DNA of 64,000 nt from Pseudonocardia sp. 73-21 (GCF_001899645.1 NZ_MKVV01000081.1:1-64000), one strand, 5' to 3'; positions 1 through 8,582 are shown, counted from the stretch's first letter. Notes: a model not told the origin generated them from the letters alone. Numbers and translations are program-made.

Positions 1-54
1 CCGTTCGGCCATGCCACACGCTAGCAATCGACCACAAACTAATGACTCAGGACA

Positions 55-1761
55 CTAGCGAGTGTCTGACGGATCCTGGTCCCGCCACAGGTACACACCG
101 TCGACCACGTCCGGTTCGCGGCCGAGCAGCGCCGTGGCCTGGTCGCGCAGGGAGTCGAGGTTGCGGCTGGGCCCCAGCACCACCGCGCAGGGGCGCCAGC
201 GGTCCATGTCGGCTGCGAACGCCGTGCGCAGGGCGGGCGTGACGGGCCGGACCACTCCGTCGGCACGCACGGCGTCGAACAGCCGGCCCGTGACGCTGGG
301 CTGCCCGCCGACGTAGGCGCGCCCGTTGGACGCGGGGCCGATGAAGTAGCCACCCGGCATCGCGAACGACAGCCCGGCCGCCTGCTGCCACAGCATCGTC
401 GACGTGGTCTGTGGACCGGGGAAGGGCAGCACGAGCAGCGTGCCGCCCGAGCAGGCCGCCCCGCGGGCGAAGAACGCGGGTGCCGGGGACACGTCGTCAC
501 CGGGGAACGGTGCGGGCACGAGCGGCACCAGGGCCAGCACCGCCGCGCCCACCGCGACACCGCTCGGGACCCGGGCATGCGCGGCGTCCAGGGCGAAGGC
601 CAGCGCCGCCCCCAGCAGACCCGCGGTGAACAGCGCGAACCGGTCGGCCAGCACGTGCTCGAACCCGGGCAGCTCCGTGATCAGCGCCCACGGCAGCGGG
701 ATGCCGGTGCCCTTCCCGTCGACCGTCAGCTCGTCGCCGAGCGCCAGCACGGCCACCAGCAGCGCGAGGAGCAGAGCGGTCCGCACGCGGGCGTTGCGGC
801 GCAGCACGACCAGGGCCACCGCGGCGAGCACGAGCAGCGGCCAGCCGAGGTAGGCGGTGCGCTCCTCGATCCCGCCGGGGAACTGAGCAGACTCCGCGAC
901 GGACGCCGCCGACGCGAACGCCTGCAGCTGCGTGGGCACCACGTGGCCCCGCAGGTCGGTGGAGAAGTAGGAGGTGGTGAACGGGCTGCCGCTCTGGCGG
1001 AGCGGGCCGAACAGCTGGAACGCGAGCGGCCCGCCACCCACCAGCACGAAGACGCCGAGTGCGGTCGCCGCCCGCCCGGCGACCCCACGGGCCCGGGCCC
1101 GGGCGCGCCGCGGATGGCCGAGCACCAGCACCACCAGGAGCAGTGCCACCACCACCCCCGTGTCGAACAGCACCTCCTCGCCGATCAGCACCTGCGCCCC
1201 GGCCGTGACGCCGAGCAGCACGGCCGCCCGGTTGCCCTCGCCCGTCATGACGCGGAGCGCGAGCAGCAGGATCACCGGCACGAGGAGGTTGAACACGAGG
1301 TCGGGGTGGCCTCCGACGGCCTGTGCGAGCATCGCGGGCGAGAAACCGAACAGCGCGCCGCCCAGCGCCGCCGGCAGCACCCGCACGTCCAGTGCCCGCA
1401 GGCAGCCGAACGCGGTGGCGGCCGACCCGGCCAGACCCACCGTGGTGATCACGGTGACCGCGCCCGGCCCGCCGAACACCGTGGTGACCGGCGCGAACAG
1501 CACGCCGGGCAGCACCATCCCGTTGTTCCACATCAGGTTGATGCCGGTGGGCGCGTTGAGCAGGCCGGAGTAGAGCGGGAGCTCGCCGGCGCCCAGGGCG
1601 TGCGGGGTGGAGCTGAGCAACCAGGAGAACAGCACCGAGTCGGGCGTGTTCACGGCGCTGATCCGCCCGCCGAGCGGTGTCCACCACGCCCACGTCACGT
1701 ACAGCGCCACGCCCGTGTAGGCGGCCAGCACGGCGGCACCGGCCCGACGAGCAGGGGTCAT
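55..1761 (-). CDS. Polytopic membrane protein, GT-C glycosyltransferase-like
   Basis: This is a 568-residue protein with about ten or more hydrophobic segments and a short cytoplasmic start (MTPARRAGAAV). The first extracytoplasmic loop carries an acidic motif (NTPDSVLFSW), as in GT-C lipid-linked sugar transferases of actinobacteria. The start is the ATG at 1761, which overlaps the upstream gene's stop in an ATGA, so the two genes are translationally coupled. The longer ORF of the track runs antisense through the upstream gene and is not used. The C-terminal portion after the last membrane segment is soluble and resembles the extracytoplasmic tail of such enzymes. Donor and acceptor cannot be told from sequence. 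The family assignment is inference from architecture; the membrane character is seen directly. Confidence 0.7.
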   Translation of the reverse strand: MTPARRAGAAVLAAYTGVALYVTWAWWTPLGGRISAVNTPDSVLFSWLLSSTPHALGAGELPLYSGLLNAPTGINLMWNNGMVLPGVLFAPVTTVFGGPGAVTVITTVGLAGSAATAFGCLRALDVRVLPAALGGALFGFSPAMLAQAVGGHPDLVFNLLVPVILLLALRVMTGEGNRAAVLLGVTAGAQVLIGEEVLFDTGVVVALLLVVLVLGHPRRARARARGVAGRAATALGVFVLVGGGPLAFQLFGPLRQSGSPFTTSYFSTDLRGHVVPTQLQAFASAASVAESAQFPGGIEERTAYLGWPLLVLAAVALVVLRRNARVRTALLLALLVAVLALGDELTVDGKGTGIPLPWALITELPGFEHVLADRFALFTAGLLGAALAFALDAAHARVPSGVAVGAAVLALVPLVPAPFPGDDVSPAPAFFARGAACSGGTLLVLPFPGPQTTSTMLWQQAAGLSFAMPGGYFIGPASNGRAYVGGQPSVTGRLFDAVRADGVVRPVTPALRTAFAADMDRWRPCAVVLGPSRNLDSLRDQATALLGREPDVVDGVYLWRDQDPSDTR

Positions 1762-3137
1762 ACCCGCTGCGGTGTCCTCTCCGCCAGGCGGTCGGGCAGC
1801 CCGAGGAACACCACGAACAGCACCACCAGCAGCGCCGCCCGCCCCCAGACCCCGACGGCCACGGACTGCGCCGCCAGCCCGGCCGCGATGTCGGACGCGC
1901 CGGCGCCGGTCTTGAGCGCGTAGAACCAGCGGAAGATGCCGATGCCCATCACGGCGTCGACGATCAGGTAGCCGACGACCCAGCGCCACGGCACCGCGAG
2001 CAGCACGAAGAACGGCAGCAGCCACAACGTGTACTGCGGCGAGTGCACCTTGTGCAGCAGCAGGAACCCGCACAGCATGGCCGCGCTGACGGCGACCCAC
2101 GGGTAGACGCCCGAGCGCTTCCACCGCCACAGGCCCACCGCCGCCGCGAGGAGGAACGAGGCCACGACGAGCGTGGGCGAGAGCCAGTTGACCCAGTGCT
2201 GGAACGCGACGTTGTCGGGCTCGGAGTCGGGGCGGAAACCCCAGAACCAGATGGAGTTGGTGGTGAGGTCGACCTTGCGCAGCTCCTGGAACGTGAACGA
2301 CGCCCGCCAGCCCTGGTAGCCGGCCAGCGCGAACGGCAGGTTGACCAGCACGACCGTGACGGAGGCGGCCAGCGCCACCCGCACGGCTCCCCACCAGTGG
2401 AGCCGGCCCGGCCGCGACATCGTCAGCACGTAGAGCGCGAGCGGCAGGACGAACGCGCCCGGGTAGAGCTTGAACGCGAAGCCCAGGCCCAGCAGCACCG
2501 ACGCGAGCACGGCGCGATCGGCCAGCGGGCGGTCGGTGCGCCACCCGTTCATGACGAAGACGGCGCCCACCGCGGTGGCGACGACGGGCAGGTCCCAGTT
2601 GTGGAACGCGTAGAGCACCAGCGGCGGCCCGATCGCCCACAGCAGGGCCCGCCACCGTGCCAGCCGGCCCAGCATCCAGCCCGTGAGCAGCCCGAACGGG
2701 GCCATGAGCAGTGCCGAGTAGAGCAGGAACTCACCGTCGTTGTGGGCGAACAGCGCGCCCGCCCACATCAGCAGCCCGGTGAGCACCGGGTACTCGACGG
2801 TGCCGCCCTCGAGCACGCCGTCGGGGGTGATGGAGCCGGACACGAACGGGAAGACGTGCTTGTCGATGTCGCGGCCGAGCCACAGGTACTGGATGTCGGA
2901 GTAGCAGACGTCGCGGTCGACGCGGAGGATGTAGTCGGGCCCGCTGCGGCCCTGCGCGTCGAACTCGGGCCCGACGCACCGCGCCTTGTTGGCGTAGCCC
3001 AGCAGCAGGGTGAGCCCGGTGAGTACCACGATCGCCACCAGCATCAGCGCCGTGGGCGAGGAGCGGCGCCGGGGAGGGGGCGGCAGCGGGGGCGTGCCAT
3101 CGGCCTCGGGCGTCGCCGCCCGCGTCACGACCGACAT
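1758..3137 (-). CDS. GT87/DUF2029-type membrane mannosyltransferase-like protein
   Basis: This 459-residue polytopic protein has a Pro-rich cytoplasmic N-terminus followed by roughly ten transmembrane segments. The first periplasmic loop carries a conserved-looking acidic stretch (CYSDIQYLWLGRDID), typical of the DUF2029/GT87 family, whose known members transfer mannose from polyprenyl-phosphate-mannose to cell-envelope glycolipids in actinobacteria. The ATG at 3137 is preferred over the ATG at 3155 because it lies one base after the stop of nfo rather than inside it. It is coupled by ATGA to the second GT-C-like gene downstream, suggesting a shared envelope glycan role. Substrate is unknown. 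Confidence 0.72.
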   Translation of the reverse strand: MSVVTRAATPEADGTPPLPPPPRRRSSPTALMLVAIVVLTGLTLLLGYANKARCVGPEFDAQGRSGPDYILRVDRDVCYSDIQYLWLGRDIDKHVFPFVSGSITPDGVLEGGTVEYPVLTGLLMWAGALFAHNDGEFLLYSALLMAPFGLLTGWMLGRLARWRALLWAIGPPLVLYAFHNWDLPVVATAVGAVFVMNGWRTDRPLADRAVLASVLLGLGFAFKLYPGAFVLPLALYVLTMSRPGRLHWWGAVRVALAASVTVVLVNLPFALAGYQGWRASFTFQELRKVDLTTNSIWFWGFRPDSEPDNVAFQHWVNWLSPTLVVASFLLAAAVGLWRWKRSGVYPWVAVSAAMLCGFLLLHKVHSPQYTLWLLPFFVLLAVPWRWVVGYLIVDAVMGIGIFRWFYALKTGAGASDIAAGLAAQSVAVGVWGRAALLVVLFVVFLGLPDRLAERTPQRV

Positions 3138-3138
3138 C

Positions 3139-3906
3139 TCATGCCAGCCGCTCACGCAGGAAGGCGATGTCGGCGGCCTGGCCCTCGGCCGGCGTCTCGA
3201 CGACGACGGGTGCCCCGGCCGCGGCGCACACCGCGGCGAGCTCGTCGGGCGAGATGGTGCCCTTGCCGATGTTGGCGTGCCGGTCGCGGGTGGAGCCGAA
3301 CTCGTCGCGGGAGTCGTTGAGGTGCACCAGGTCGATGCGCCCGGTGATGGCCTTCGCCCGCTCGACGACGTCGACCAGCTCCAGGCCGGCGGCGAACGCG
3401 TGGCAGGTGTCGAGGCAGAACCCCACCCCGAACTCGCCGACGGCGTCCCACAGCCGGGCGAGCTGCTCGAAGCTGCGGGCCATCGCGTTCTCGCCGCCCG
3501 CGGTGTTCTCGATGAAGATCGGCACCGCGAAGCCGCCCTCGGCCTGCTGGCGCTCCACGAACTTGCGCCAGTTGTCGAAGCCCTTGGCGTCGTCCTCGCC
3601 CTGCGTGACGTGGCCGCCGTGCACGACGAGCCCGATGGCCCCGACCTCGGCGGCTACCTCCGCGTGCTGCACGACGATCTTTCGCGACGGGATGCGGATG
3701 CGGTTGTTGAGCGACGCCAGGTTCACCACGTAGGGGGAATGCACGACGACGGTGACGTCGCTGTCGCGGAGCTCCTGGGCCTGGGGGTGCGACGGCGGCT
3801 TCTTCCACCCCTGTGGATCGGACAGGAACATCTGGATGATGTCGGCGCCGCGTTCGGCCGCGGACACCACCGGATCGTCCTCCCGCACGTGGGCGCCGAT
3901 GAGCAT
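3139..3906 (-). CDS. nfo: Deoxyribonuclease IV (AP endonuclease, Nfo/End)
   Basis: This 255-residue protein is an endonuclease IV that cuts DNA at abasic sites in base-excision repair, acting in the cytoplasm as a TIM barrel with three metal ions. The metal ligands of the family are recognisable in order: HSPYVVN, VVHGGH, FIENTAGG, CLDTCHAF, LVHLNDS, DRHANIG and VVETPAEG. The start is the ATG giving MLIGAHVRE, the standard family N-terminus. The 339-residue ORF in the track adds an unrelated upstream segment that runs antisense to the rpsF leader. It is followed after one base by the GT87-like gene and is divergent from rpsF. Confidence 0.93.
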   Translation of the reverse strand: MLIGAHVREDDPVVSAAERGADIIQMFLSDPQGWKKPPSHPQAQELRDSDVTVVVHSPYVVNLASLNNRIRIPSRKIVVQHAEVAAEVGAIGLVVHGGHVTQGEDDAKGFDNWRKFVERQQAEGGFAVPIFIENTAGGENAMARSFEQLARLWDAVGEFGVGFCLDTCHAFAAGLELVDVVERAKAITGRIDLVHLNDSRDEFGSTRDRHANIGKGTISPDELAAVCAAAGAPVVVETPAEGQAADIAFLRERLA

Positions 3907-4005
3907 GCCGCCAGCGTAGTGGCGGGCACCGACACTCCCGATCCCGTCCCCGCTCCGGCCGCCCGCCTGCGGGGCGAGGTGTTCCCGCTGGTAGCCTGGG
4001 CGCTT

Positions 4006-4085
4006 CGCGCACCGACCGGCGTCCTCCTGGATGCCGCTGTCGAACCCCTCAGCTCCACCGGGTGGTCCGATTCTGTCGGTGCGCG
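4006..4085 (+). promoter_or_regulatory. rpsF 5' leader with long-range inverted repeat
   Basis: CGCGCACCGAC at 4006-4016 is the exact reverse complement of GTCGGTGCGCG at 4075-4085. The pair can close a structure that contains a CCACCGGGTGG mini-hairpin. It lies 64 bases before the rpsF start. Leaders that bind the S6:S18 complex are known upstream of rpsF in several bacteria; equating this one with that element is inference. Confidence 0.4.
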
Positions 4086-4149
4086 GTGAGAACCTCCTGC
4101 CGCGGACACTCCGCGGCCGATTCGAGTCCATAGGAGGTGAGTGGTTCTC

Positions 4150-4575
4150 ATGCGTCATTACGAGCTGATGGTCATCCTCGACCCCAGTCTGGACGAGCGC
4201 ACTGTGACGCCGTCACTGGAGCAGTTCCTCACCGTCGTCAAGAACGACGGTGGCACGGTCGAGAAGATCGAGGTGTGGGGCAAGCGTCGTCTTGCCTTCG
4301 AGATCCTCAAGCACGCCGAGGGGATCTACGCGGTCATCGAGGTCGCCTGCGAGCCGGCCACCATCTCGGAGCTGGACCGCCAGCTCGGGCTCAACGAGTC
4401 CGTGCTGCGCACCAAGGTCCTGCGCCGGGAGCCCAAGAAGGCCCGCGCCCAGAAGGCGGCCGCCCCGTCGTCGCCCCCCGCGTCCGCGCCCGCCGGCGCA
4501 CCGCGCACGGCCACGTCGGCCACGGCTGCGGTCGCCGCGGCGTCCGCTCCGGCCGCCGCACCGGCTGCCGGCTGA
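4150..4575 (+). CDS. rpsF: 30S ribosomal protein S6
   Basis: This 141-residue protein begins [16 protein letters not shown] and contains the S6 core ([16 protein letters not shown], then [12 protein letters not shown]), closely resembling mycobacterial S6. S6 binds 16S rRNA with S18 in the platform of the small subunit. The core ends near residue 98 and is followed by an Ala/Pro-rich tail of about 40 residues, longer than the roughly 96-residue mycobacterial form; such tails are low complexity. The ATG at 4150 is chosen over the in-frame GTG at 4141 because AGGAGG at 4132-4137 is well spaced only for the ATG and the family starts MR-YE. It is the first gene of the rpsF-ssb-rpsR-rplI operon. 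Confidence 0.97.
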   Translation: MRHYELMVILDPSLDERTVTPSLEQFLTVVKNDGGTVEKIEVWGKRRLAFEILKHAEGIYAVIEVACEPATISELDRQLGLNESVLRTKVLRREPKKARAQKAAAPSSPPASAPAGAPRTATSATAAVAAASAPAAAPAAG

Positions 4576-4584
4576 GTCGCGACG

Positions 4585-5106
4585 ATGGCCGGCGAAACTG
4601 TCATCACCGTGGTCGGCAACCTCACCGCCGACCCGGAGCTGCGGTTCACCCCGTCCGGGGCGGCGGTCGCCAACTTCACCGTGGCGGCCACCCCGCGCAC
4701 CTTCGACCGCCAGTCCGGCGAGTGGAAGGACGGCGAGGCCCTGTTCATGCGCTGCAACGTGTGGCGGCAGGCGGCGGAGAACGTCGCCGAGACGCTCACC
4801 CGCGGCATGCGTGTGATGGCCACGGGGCGGCTCAAGCAGCGGTCCTTCGAGACCCGCGAGGGTGAGAAGCGCACCGTCGTCGAGCTCGAGGTCGACGAGG
4901 TCGGCCCGTCCCTGAAGTACGCCACGGCCAAGGTCAACAAGGTCAGCCGCGGTGGCGGCGACTTCGGCGGCGGCGGGGGCGGCTTCGGCGGCGGGGGCGG
5001 CAATTCCAGCGCCTCCTCCTCGGGCGGAGCACCTGCCGACGACCCGTGGGGCTCCGCTCCCGCGGCCGGCAGCGGTCCCGCCGTCGACGACGAGCCTCCC
5101 TTCTAA
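4585..5106 (+). CDS. ssb: Single-stranded DNA-binding protein
   Basis: This 173-residue SSB has an N-terminal OB fold (about residues 1-115, [22 protein letters not shown]...), a Gly-rich flexible linker ([12 protein letters not shown] region) and the acidic C-terminal tip DDEPPF, which docks partner proteins of replication and repair. It coats single-stranded DNA at forks and repair sites. It lies 9 bases after rpsF and 36 bases before rpsR, the usual actinobacterial order. The C-tip is complete, so this is the essential full-length paralogue rather than a truncated accessory SSB. Confidence 0.97.
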   Translation: MAGETVITVVGNLTADPELRFTPSGAAVANFTVAATPRTFDRQSGEWKDGEALFMRCNVWRQAAENVAETLTRGMRVMATGRLKQRSFETREGEKRTVVELEVDEVGPSLKYATAKVNKVSRGGGDFGGGGGGFGGGGGNSSASSSGGAPADDPWGSAPAAGSGPAVDDEPPF

Positions 5107-5142
5107 CCCCACACCCGTCTTTTCTCACCAGGAGTACCCATC

Positions 5143-5379
5143 ATGGCCAAGCCCGTCCTGCGCAAGCCCAAGAAGAAGGTGTGCGCGTTCTGCAAGGACA
5201 AGGGACAGGACATCGACTACAAGGACACCGGTCTGCTGCGGAAGTTCATCTCCGACCGCGGCAAGATCCGGGCCCGCCGGGTCACCGGCAACTGCCGCCA
5301 GCACCAGCGTGATGTTGCGGTCGCGGTCAAGAACTCCCGCGAGGTCGCCCTGCTGCCCTACACCTCCACCGCGCGATAA
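5143..5379 (+). CDS. rpsR: 30S ribosomal protein S18, zinc-ribbon (C+) form
   Basis: This 78-residue S18 keeps the Cys pattern CAFC ... GNCRQHQ, so it is the zinc-binding C+ paralogue; actinobacteria often carry a second, zinc-free copy elsewhere that is induced by zinc starvation. The conserved block [24 protein letters not shown] is intact. S18 pairs with S6 in the 30S platform. AGGAG lies just upstream of the ATG. The gene is in the rpsF operon, 14 bases before rplI. Confidence 0.97.
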   Translation: MAKPVLRKPKKKVCAFCKDKGQDIDYKDTGLLRKFISDRGKIRARRVTGNCRQHQRDVAVAVKNSREVALLPYTSTAR

Positions 5380-5393
5380 GGGGATTGGGACAC

Positions 5394-5843
5394 ATGAAGC
5401 TCATCCTCACCGGCGACGTGCCCAACCTGGGTGCGCCCGGCGACATCGTCGAGGTCAAGGACGGCTACGGCCGTAACTACCTGCTGCCGCGCAAGCTGGC
5501 CATCGTCGCCACCCGTGGCGCCGAGAAGCAGGTCGCGTCCATCACGCGGGCCCAGAAGGCCCGTTCGATCCGCGACCTCGGCCACGCCAAGGAGGTCGCC
5601 GGCACGCTGGGTGACCTCAAGGTCGTCATCAAGGCCAAGGCGGCGGGCGACTCCGGTCGCCTGTTCGGCTCGGTCACCCCGGCGGCCGTCGTCGACGCCG
5701 TGCGCGCCGCCGGCGGTCCGCTGCTCGACCGGCACGCCGTCGAGGTGTCCTCGCAGATCAAGACCGTGGGAAAGCACGCGGTCACGGTTCGCCTGCACCC
5801 CGAGGTCACCACCGAGTTCGCGATCGACGTCGTCGCCAGCTGA
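5394..5843 (+). CDS. rplI: 50S ribosomal protein L9
   Basis: This 149-residue L9 starts MKLILTGDVPNLGAPGDIVEVKDGYGRNYLLPR, the family signature, followed by the connecting helix and a C-terminal domain ending EVTTEFAIDVVAS. L9 binds 23S rRNA domain V near the L1 stalk. The ATG at 5394 is used rather than the in-frame TTG at 5385. It is the last gene of the ribosomal operon: a strong stem-loop follows 24 bases after the stop. Confidence 0.97.
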   Translation: MKLILTGDVPNLGAPGDIVEVKDGYGRNYLLPRKLAIVATRGAEKQVASITRAQKARSIRDLGHAKEVAGTLGDLKVVIKAKAAGDSGRLFGSVTPAAVVDAVRAAGGPLLDRHAVEVSSQIKTVGKHAVTVRLHPEVTTEFAIDVVAS

Positions 5844-5866
5844 CGATCCAGCAGCAACGTTCCGTG

Positions 5867-5909
5867 ACAGGGGCGGGACCAGGGCTTCAAGCCCCGGTTC
5901 CGCCCCTGT
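5867..5909 (+). terminator. Stem-loop terminator after rplI
   Basis: ACAGGGGCGGGACC pairs with GGTTCCGCCCCTGT (one G:T pair). The interior GGGCTTCAAGCCC can extend the helix, giving an almost continuous hairpin. There is no U-tract beyond TT, which is usual for high-GC actinobacteria. It separates the ribosomal operon from dnaB. Confidence 0.8.
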
Positions 5910-5991
5910 TCATGTTCCGGGGTCGCTGGGTCACCCCTGCTCCCCGTTCGGGTGACACGCCGGAGGTGACGCCGGCGTCGCCGAGTGACCT

Positions 5992-6148
5992 TGTGGATGC
6001 GCTCGGTGGACAAGCGGTCCGGCGGTGCGCGACACGCCCGTGAAACCGTCCTCGGCGTGTCGGACGAGCAAAGTTGTCCACATCCCGAACCATGGTGCTG
6101 ACCAGCGGAAACGTCACGCAGGACGGGGTTGTCCCCATGCCGTCCACA
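5992..6148 (+). promoter_or_regulatory. DnaA-box-like words upstream of dnaB
   Basis: The actinobacterial DnaA-box word TTGTCCACA occurs exactly at 6074-6082. Near matches lie at 6005-6013 (GGTGGACAA, reverse strand, one mismatch) and 6129-6137 (TTGTCCCCA, one mismatch), with weaker ones at 5992 and 6140. They sit in the 530-base non-coding region between rplI and dnaB, which otherwise shows no gene. This could link dnaB expression to DnaA. It is not an origin: there is no AT-rich stretch and there are too few boxes. Confidence 0.35.
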
Positions 6149-6330
6149 GGTTGCTCCCACCCCTGTCCTGGGGCGGAGGTGCTCCGTCCCCAATCCGTCC
6201 CCAGGTCGGTGCACAGGACGGTTCGACAACGCCTCCGGCGGTCCCTAACGTCGCCGCGCGAGGCACGAGGACCCGGCCCGGGTGACATCGGTCGTTCACC
6301 GGGGCGTCGCTCCGAAGTGGCGCGAGCATA

Positions 6331-6346
6331 TCGAACCTCTGTTCGA
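6331..6346 (+). promoter_or_regulatory. LexA SOS box upstream of dnaB
   Basis: TCGAACCTCTGTTCGA is a perfect dyad of the form TCGAAC-N4-GTTCGA, the LexA-binding consensus of actinobacteria (mycobacterial SOS box). It ends 28 bases before the dnaB ATG, where LexA would block transcription. The match is seen directly; repression of dnaB by LexA is inference from position. Confidence 0.8.
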
Positions 6347-6374
6347 TACACTGGCAAAGGGGGTGACGCAGAGT

Positions 6375-7838
6375 ATGACCCAATCTGATGTGCGCAGTGC
6401 GGATTCACGCAACGGCGATCCACGCAACGGCGATGGTCGCAACACCGACTTCGGGGCGCGTCCGCGCGCGGGCCGTCCGGTCGAGCAGGGCGGCGACAGC
6501 GGCGGAGGCGGCACGTTCGACCGCCAGCCGCCGCAGGACCTCACCGCCGAGCAGTCCGTGCTCGGCGGCATGCTGCTGAGCAAGGACGCCATCGCCGACG
6601 TCGTGGAGGTGCTCCACGCCGACGACTTCTACCGGCCGGCCCACCAGACGGTCTACGAGTGCATCCTCGATCTCTACAGCCGGGGTGAGCCCGCCGACGC
6701 CGTCACGGTCTCGGCGGAGCTGCAGCGTCGCGGTGATCTGATCCGCCTCGGCGGCGCCCCCTACCTGCACACGCTGATCGCCACGGTGCCCACCGCGGCC
6801 AACGCGGCCTACTACGCCGAGATCGTGGCCGAGAAGGCCATCCTGCGCCGCCTCGTGGAGGCCGGCACGCGCATCGTGCAGCTGGGCTACCACGGCGACA
6901 ACGGTGCCGAGGTCAACGACGTGGTCGACCGCGCCCAGGCCGCCATCTACGAGGTCACCGAACGCTCCACCACGGAGGACTACGTCGTCCTCGAGGAGCT
7001 GCTGCAGCCCACGATGGACGAGATCGACGCCATCGGCTCCCGCGGCGGTATGGCGCTGGGCGTGCCCACCGGCTTCCTCGACCTCGACACCGTCACCAAC
7101 GGCATGCACCCCGGCCAGATGATCGTCGTGGCCGCGCGACCCGGGCTCGGGAAGAGCACGCTGGGTCTGGATTTCGCCCGTTCCTGCTCCATCAAGCACG
7201 GCATGACCAGCGCGGTGTTCTCGCTGGAGATGAGCAAGTCCGAGATCGTCATGCGCCTGCTGTCGGCCGAGGCGAGCATCCGCCTGGGCGACATGCGTGC
7301 GGGCCGCATGAGCGACGAGGACTGGACGCGCATGGCAAGGCGGATGAGCGAGATCTCCGAGGCGCCGCTGTTCATCGACGACTCCCCCAACCTCACGCTG
7401 ATGGAGATCCGGGCCAAGGCGCGGCGGCTCAAGCAGCGCAACGACCTCAAGCTGATCATCCTCGACTACCTGCAGCTGATGACGTCGGGCCGCAAGGTCG
7501 AGTCCCGCCAGCAGGAGGTCTCGGAGTTCTCCCGCCAGATCAAGCTGCTGGCCAAGGAGCTCGAGGTGCCGGTGGTGGCGATGAGCCAGCTCAACCGCGG
7601 TCCCGAGCAGCGCACCGACAAGCGCCCGATGCTGTCGGACCTGCGTGAGTCGGGCTCCATCGAGCAGGACGCCGACATGGTGATCCTGCTGCACCGCCCC
7701 GACGCGTTCGAGCGCGACGACCCGCGCGCCGGCGAGGCCGACCTGATCCTGGCCAAGCACCGTAACGGCCCCACCGACACCATCGTCGTGGCGCACCAGC
7801 TGCACTACAGCCGCTTCGCCGACCTGGCTCACGGCTGA
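6375..7838 (+). CDS. dnaB: Replicative DNA helicase DnaB, intein-free
   Basis: This 487-residue hexameric fork helicase has a low-complexity Asn/Arg-rich head of about 50 residues, the DnaB N-terminal domain (PQDLTAEQSVLGGMLL...) and the RecA-like C-terminal domain. Walker A is ARPGLGKST and Walker B is LIILDYLQLM, with the DnaB motif MSQLNRGPEQR. The Walker A region, the usual site of DnaB inteins in mycobacteria, is uninterrupted. The ATG at 6375 follows AAAGGGGG at 11 bases; a GTG at 6363 is a possible alternative. Transcription likely starts near the SOS box, independent of the ribosomal operon. It loads with primase to unwind the lagging-strand template. Confidence 0.96.
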   Translation: MTQSDVRSADSRNGDPRNGDGRNTDFGARPRAGRPVEQGGDSGGGGTFDRQPPQDLTAEQSVLGGMLLSKDAIADVVEVLHADDFYRPAHQTVYECILDLYSRGEPADAVTVSAELQRRGDLIRLGGAPYLHTLIATVPTAANAAYYAEIVAEKAILRRLVEAGTRIVQLGYHGDNGAEVNDVVDRAQAAIYEVTERSTTEDYVVLEELLQPTMDEIDAIGSRGGMALGVPTGFLDLDTVTNGMHPGQMIVVAARPGLGKSTLGLDFARSCSIKHGMTSAVFSLEMSKSEIVMRLLSAEASIRLGDMRAGRMSDEDWTRMARRMSEISEAPLFIDDSPNLTLMEIRAKARRLKQRNDLKLIILDYLQLMTSGRKVESRQQEVSEFSRQIKLLAKELEVPVVAMSQLNRGPEQRTDKRPMLSDLRESGSIEQDADMVILLHRPDAFERDDPRAGEADLILAKHRNGPTDTIVVAHQLHYSRFADLAHG

Positions 7839-7904
7839 TCGGCGCAGTCCACCGCCGGCGGATTGGCCACTGACCGCCTGCGGGCCGGCGTCCAGGGTGA
7901 TCCC

Positions 7905-8500
7905 ATGCAGGTCGCCATCGTGACGTTCGACGGGTTCAACGAGCTCGACAGCTTCATCGCCTCCGCGATGATCAACCGTGCGCCCGGGCTGACGGCGTAC
8001 ATCACCACGCCCACCCGGACGGTGACGTCGCTGAACGGCGTCGAGGTGCTGGGCCAGCGCCCGCTGGGGTTCGTCACGAGGCGGACGCGGTGCTCGTCGG
8101 GAGCGGCATCCGCACCCGTGACGTCGTGGCCGACCGCGGACTGCTCGACTCCCTGACCCTCGACCCCACGCGCCAGCTCATCGGCTCCCAGTGCTCGGGG
8201 GCGCTGGTGCTGGCCCGGCTCGGCCTGCTCGGGTCGATGCCGGTGTGCACCGACACGACGACCCGGCCGTGGGCCGAGGAGCGCGGGTTCACGGTGCTGG
8301 ACGCGCCGTTCCACGCCGAGGGCCCCATCGCGACGGCGGGTGAGTGTCTTGCGTCGCAGTACCTCGCCGCCTGGGTGGTCAGCCGCATGCTCGGCGACGC
8401 CGCGGCGCGCGACGTCGTCCACTACGTGGCGCCGGTCGGGGAGAAGGACGGGACGGTCCGGCGCGTGATGACGGCGATCCAGGCACCCGCACTGCACTGA
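7905..8500 (+). pseudogene. DJ-1/PfpI family protein, frameshifted
   Basis: Two reading frames together encode one DJ-1/PfpI-like (type 1 glutamine amidotransferase fold) protein of about 198 residues. The first frame gives MQVAIVTFDGFNELDSF through LGFV; the second continues as EADAVLVGSGIRTRDVVAD and contains the nucleophile-elbow Cys region (IGSQCSGALVLA). Inserting one base after 8075 (restoring FVDEADAV) joins them perfectly, so a single-base deletion has split the gene. Codon use remains normal on both sides, suggesting either a recent mutation or a sequencing error. An AGGGTGA ribosome site precedes the ATG. Members act as glyoxalases, chaperones or amidases; no specific role can be assigned. 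Confidence 0.75.
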
Positions 8501-8520
8501 TGCCGTGTCGAGGCCGGCGA

Positions 8521-8582
8521 TGATCCGGCGTTCGGCGCGTTTCCGGCCAGATCTGGCCGTTTCCGCACCGAACCGCTGATCA
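8521..8582. repeat. Palindromic element between convergent genes
   Basis: The outer arms TGATCCGGCGTTCGG and CCGAACCGCTGATCA are inverted with 12 of 15 matches, and the centre GGCCAGATCTGGCC is a perfect 14-bp palindrome. It lies between two gene ends and may act as a two-way terminator. The TGATC...CGTTCGG ends recur in the E2 gene repeats at 60834-61100. Confidence 0.6.

Noticed and set aside
1-54. Gene at the left edge
   Set aside because: Only a short sequence with a small dyad (ACACT/AGTGT) is visible; nothing coding can be supported.
577-3320. Long plus-strand ORFs (448 and 547 residues) opposite the GT-C-like genes
   Set aside because: They are Arg/Gln/His/Pro-rich shadows antisense to well-formed membrane proteins and have no domain or ribosome site.
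5844-6374. Chromosomal origin near the DnaA-box words
   Set aside because: There are too few boxes, no AT-rich unwinding region and no dnaA or dnaN gene next to it.
6405-7832. 475-residue minus-strand ORF
   Set aside because: It is exactly antisense to dnaB, typical of high-GC shadow frames.
6375-7838. Possible intein in DnaB
   Set aside because: Walker A and all helicase motifs are continuous and the length is normal.
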